A stretch of 7,905 bases of DNA, from contig CAWFFZ010000007.1 in NCBI GenBank assembly GCA_963815295.1, positions 1 to 7,905 of the forward strand, in the 5' to 3' direction. This document shows positions 6,722-7,905 of the stretch, in pieces. Both the position numbers and the translations under genes were made by a program. Positions within the stretch are counted from its first letter, which is position 1. Each line of letters begins with the position of its first letter. Source of the stretch: JACDHG01 sp963815295. GTDB taxonomy: Bacteria; Actinomycetota; Actinomycetes; Propionibacteriales; Nocardioidaceae. Below the pieces are notes generated by a model. It made no database searches, was not told the DNA's origin, and worked only from the letters and a program-made list of their open reading frames with translations.

Positions 6722-7024
6722 GAATGCAACGGACCCGGACTCGGCCACCCAATGTACCGGTCCGGGTTGATGCCACGAGGCATGGCCAGGCTTCTGCTCT
6801 TCGGCGGCCCACTGGTATGCCTCTCTGGAATCGCCGGGATTCTGGACGCCATCGACCGACAGTCCGCCTCGCAATTCATGGTGACGATCCCCAGACATCC
6901 TCTCTGGCAGTTGTCCCTGTGCATCTACCCCTTCGTCAAGGGATTCAAGCCCTCGCCGTCCCATGCCCCTGTTGGGATCGGCCGGTTCACCACGGGCATG
7001 ACCGGTTACGCAGCCATTCCCTGA
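6722..7024 (+). pseudogene. C-terminal fragment of a fourth DUF4386 gene
   Basis: In the frame ending at TGA 7022-7024, the stretch from about 6722 reads like the end of a DUF4386 protein. MYRSGLMPRGMARLLLFGGP matches the loop LMYRSGLMPRQMAMLGLIGG of the intact gene at 1111-1833, followed by a helix (LVCLSGIAGIL) and LWQLSLCIYPFVKGFKPSP, equivalent to AWELSVGIYCAFWGFR. The first three quarters of the gene are missing; upstream lies the 70-bp repeat. The residues are clearly diverged from the intact copy, so this is an old paralogous remnant and not a recent duplication. The final ~20 residues after FKPSP look random. No ribosome binding site or plausible own start is seen. It abuts the IS110 remnant. 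Confidence 0.65.
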
Positions 7025-7060
7025 TCCGTCGCCCGGATCCGGTTGTGTGAAGCCGGCCCC

Positions 7061-7503
7061 AACCCAAAGTCCGACGCCGGTGATGCCTACTCCATCGCTG
7101 TCGTTGCGGTCCGCACCCACACCCCCGGGTCCTGAACGCCGACGACGAGCTCGAGGTTCTGCGGATCCTCACCGACCACCACGAGGAAGTCCTCGCGCGC
7201 GGATCCACCCTCAAACGGCCGGATCTCCGACGCCGTTTAGCTGACAGCTCGTCGCCGACGCCCACCAGACCATCCCTGCCGACACCACCGCTGGCCTCAG
7301 CACCGGCCCGGGAGGGCATGGCAGGGGAGCCCAAGGCATCCAGCGCGCGGTCGACCTGCCCTCGCACATCGACACTTCAGATTGGCCGGCCAGCACACCA
7401 AGAGCTCAAAGCGTTGCTCGCAACTGGAAGCACCCTCAGCACCGCGTCGGGTCTGCTCCTCGTGACTGCAACGGATGCCGACAAGAGAAGCACGGCAGCT
7501 TGA
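7061..7503 (+). pseudogene. IS110-family transposase remnant
   Basis: The frame from 7061 reads NPKSDAGDAYSIAVVAVRT, the end of the DEDD (RuvC-like) domain of IS110 transposases (KSDxxDAxxIAxxALR pattern). It stops at TGA 7133-7135. After loss of one base near 7120-7128 the next frame (from about 7126 to the stop at 7501-7503) reads VLNADDELEVLRILTDHHEE, the typical following segment. A poorly conserved middle comes next, then HQELKALLATGSTLS (about 7390-7437), which resembles the lead-in to the second, transposase_20-type domain. The first ~90 residues with the other acidic residues and the whole C-terminal serine-containing domain are missing, so it cannot be active. IS110 enzymes insert circular elements at specific targets without usual inverted repeats, so no ends can be read. 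Family assignment rests on two separate motif matches; the middle is uncertain. Confidence 0.65.
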
Positions 7504-7905
7504 TGCTCGGTCCTCGTCAAACACCCGTCCCACACCCAGCTCACCACCCATGATCCAATCCAGGTTTGGCACCACACATCCAGCCGACCGGGGGACGCTG
7601 GACACCACGGGGGTGGGACGGCGATAGTAGGCGCTGCCTATTGGGTGGACGGTCAGGGTCGTTGTCGCAGTGACCCGTCATTGTGGTCGTCGCCAGGCGG
7701 CGGGGCCTTGTCGCTTGTGTCGGGGCGCCGCCGTGTCGCGATAAGGATCAGAACGAGCACGATGACGGGTGCGAGGGTCCATCCGACGCTTACTCCGAGT
7801 TGTTCGACGTGCATGATCCCGTGTCCTAGCGGGGTGTCGGCTGGGGACTGAATCATGTGCGTGGAGCGTGGTGTGAGCTGCCGGGTTTGTGGGATCGGCT
7901 CGTGG
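7390..7905. mobile_element. Possible trailing part of the IS110 element and right margin
   Basis: Beyond the last recognisable transposase motif (about 7437) the plus frame stays open to 7503 without family resemblance. The stretch 7504-7652 has no gene; a short dyad TAGGC-GCT-GCCTA lies at 7628-7640 just past the stop of the minus-strand small gene, but no T-run follows. How far the old element extends to the right cannot be determined from this window. Confidence 0.2.
7653..7856 (-). CDS. Small single-pass membrane protein (hypothetical)
   Basis: A 67-codon minus-strand frame with one strong hydrophobic segment (about residues 24-40, SVGWTLAPVIVLVLILIA), followed by a basic TRRRP stop-transfer motif and a hydrophilic tail rich in Asp and Pro. 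By the positive-inside rule the C-terminus would be cytoplasmic. I do not recognise a family. The ATG at 7856 has no Shine-Dalgarno match. An internal ATG at 7814 (MHVEQLG...) has AGGA nine bases upstream and would give 53 residues, which I consider the likelier start. The codons favour G/C at third positions. It stands alone between the IS110 remnant and the window edge, so context does not help. It could still be a chance frame. Confidence 0.4.
   Translation of the reverse strand: MIQSPADTPLGHGIMHVEQLGVSVGWTLAPVIVLVLILIATRRRPDTSDKAPPPGDDHNDGSLRQRP

Noticed and set aside
6572..7024. A single 150-codon gene spanning the repeat and the DUF4386 fragment
   Set aside because: Only the part after about 6722 resembles DUF4386; the first 50 codons lie in the repeat and an unrelated stretch, and no ribosome binding site precedes the ATG.
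7628..7640. TAGGC-GCT-GCCTA dyad as a terminator for the minus-strand small gene
   Set aside because: The stem is only five base pairs and no T-run follows on the transcribed side.
1..7905. CRISPR array, tRNA or rRNA genes
   Set aside because: No regularly spaced direct repeats were seen, and no cloverleaf or rRNA-like sequence was recognised on either strand.

Overview
The base composition is high-GC with strong G/C bias at third codon positions, and the proteins (an MmpL/RND transporter, several DUF4386-type membrane proteins, an IS110 transposase remnant) point to the chromosome of a high-GC actinobacterium. I cannot name the genus. No tRNA, rRNA or CRISPR array is visible.

Layout. Positions 1-335 hold no convincing gene but carry one copy of a 70-bp repeat. 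Positions 336-2587 form a plus-strand, head-to-tail overlapping set of three membrane-protein genes: a DUF4386 gene split by a frameshift, an intact second DUF4386 gene, and a third membrane-protein gene broken by about four frameshifts. Positions 2588-6312 are a convergent minus-strand set, in transcription order: an MmpL-type transporter with two frameshifts, a multi-pass membrane protein with one frameshift, an intact third DUF4386-like protein, and the first part of a short-chain dehydrogenase cut off where the plus-strand set ends. Positions 6313-6480 are the probable promoter region of the transporter. Positions about 6475-7505 are a mosaic of dead sequence: a long imperfect hairpin, the second (inverted) copy of the 70-bp repeat, a C-terminal fragment of a fourth DUF4386 gene, and an IS110 transposase remnant lacking both ends. 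Positions 7653-7856 (minus) may encode a small single-pass membrane protein.

Nearly every product is an integral membrane protein. The transporter is the only one with a known mechanism: export driven by the proton gradient. The DUF4386 proteins have no established function, so any joint role is speculation. The dominant peculiarity is the density of frameshifts in genes whose protein sequence otherwise looks well preserved: five single-base losses between about 810 and 2232, and three shifts of the opposite sense between about 3850 and 5010. This fits either very recent decay of an accessory island or uncorrected sequencing/assembly errors. The two explanations can be separated by read data. 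I see no clear evidence of a new defence or biosynthetic system.
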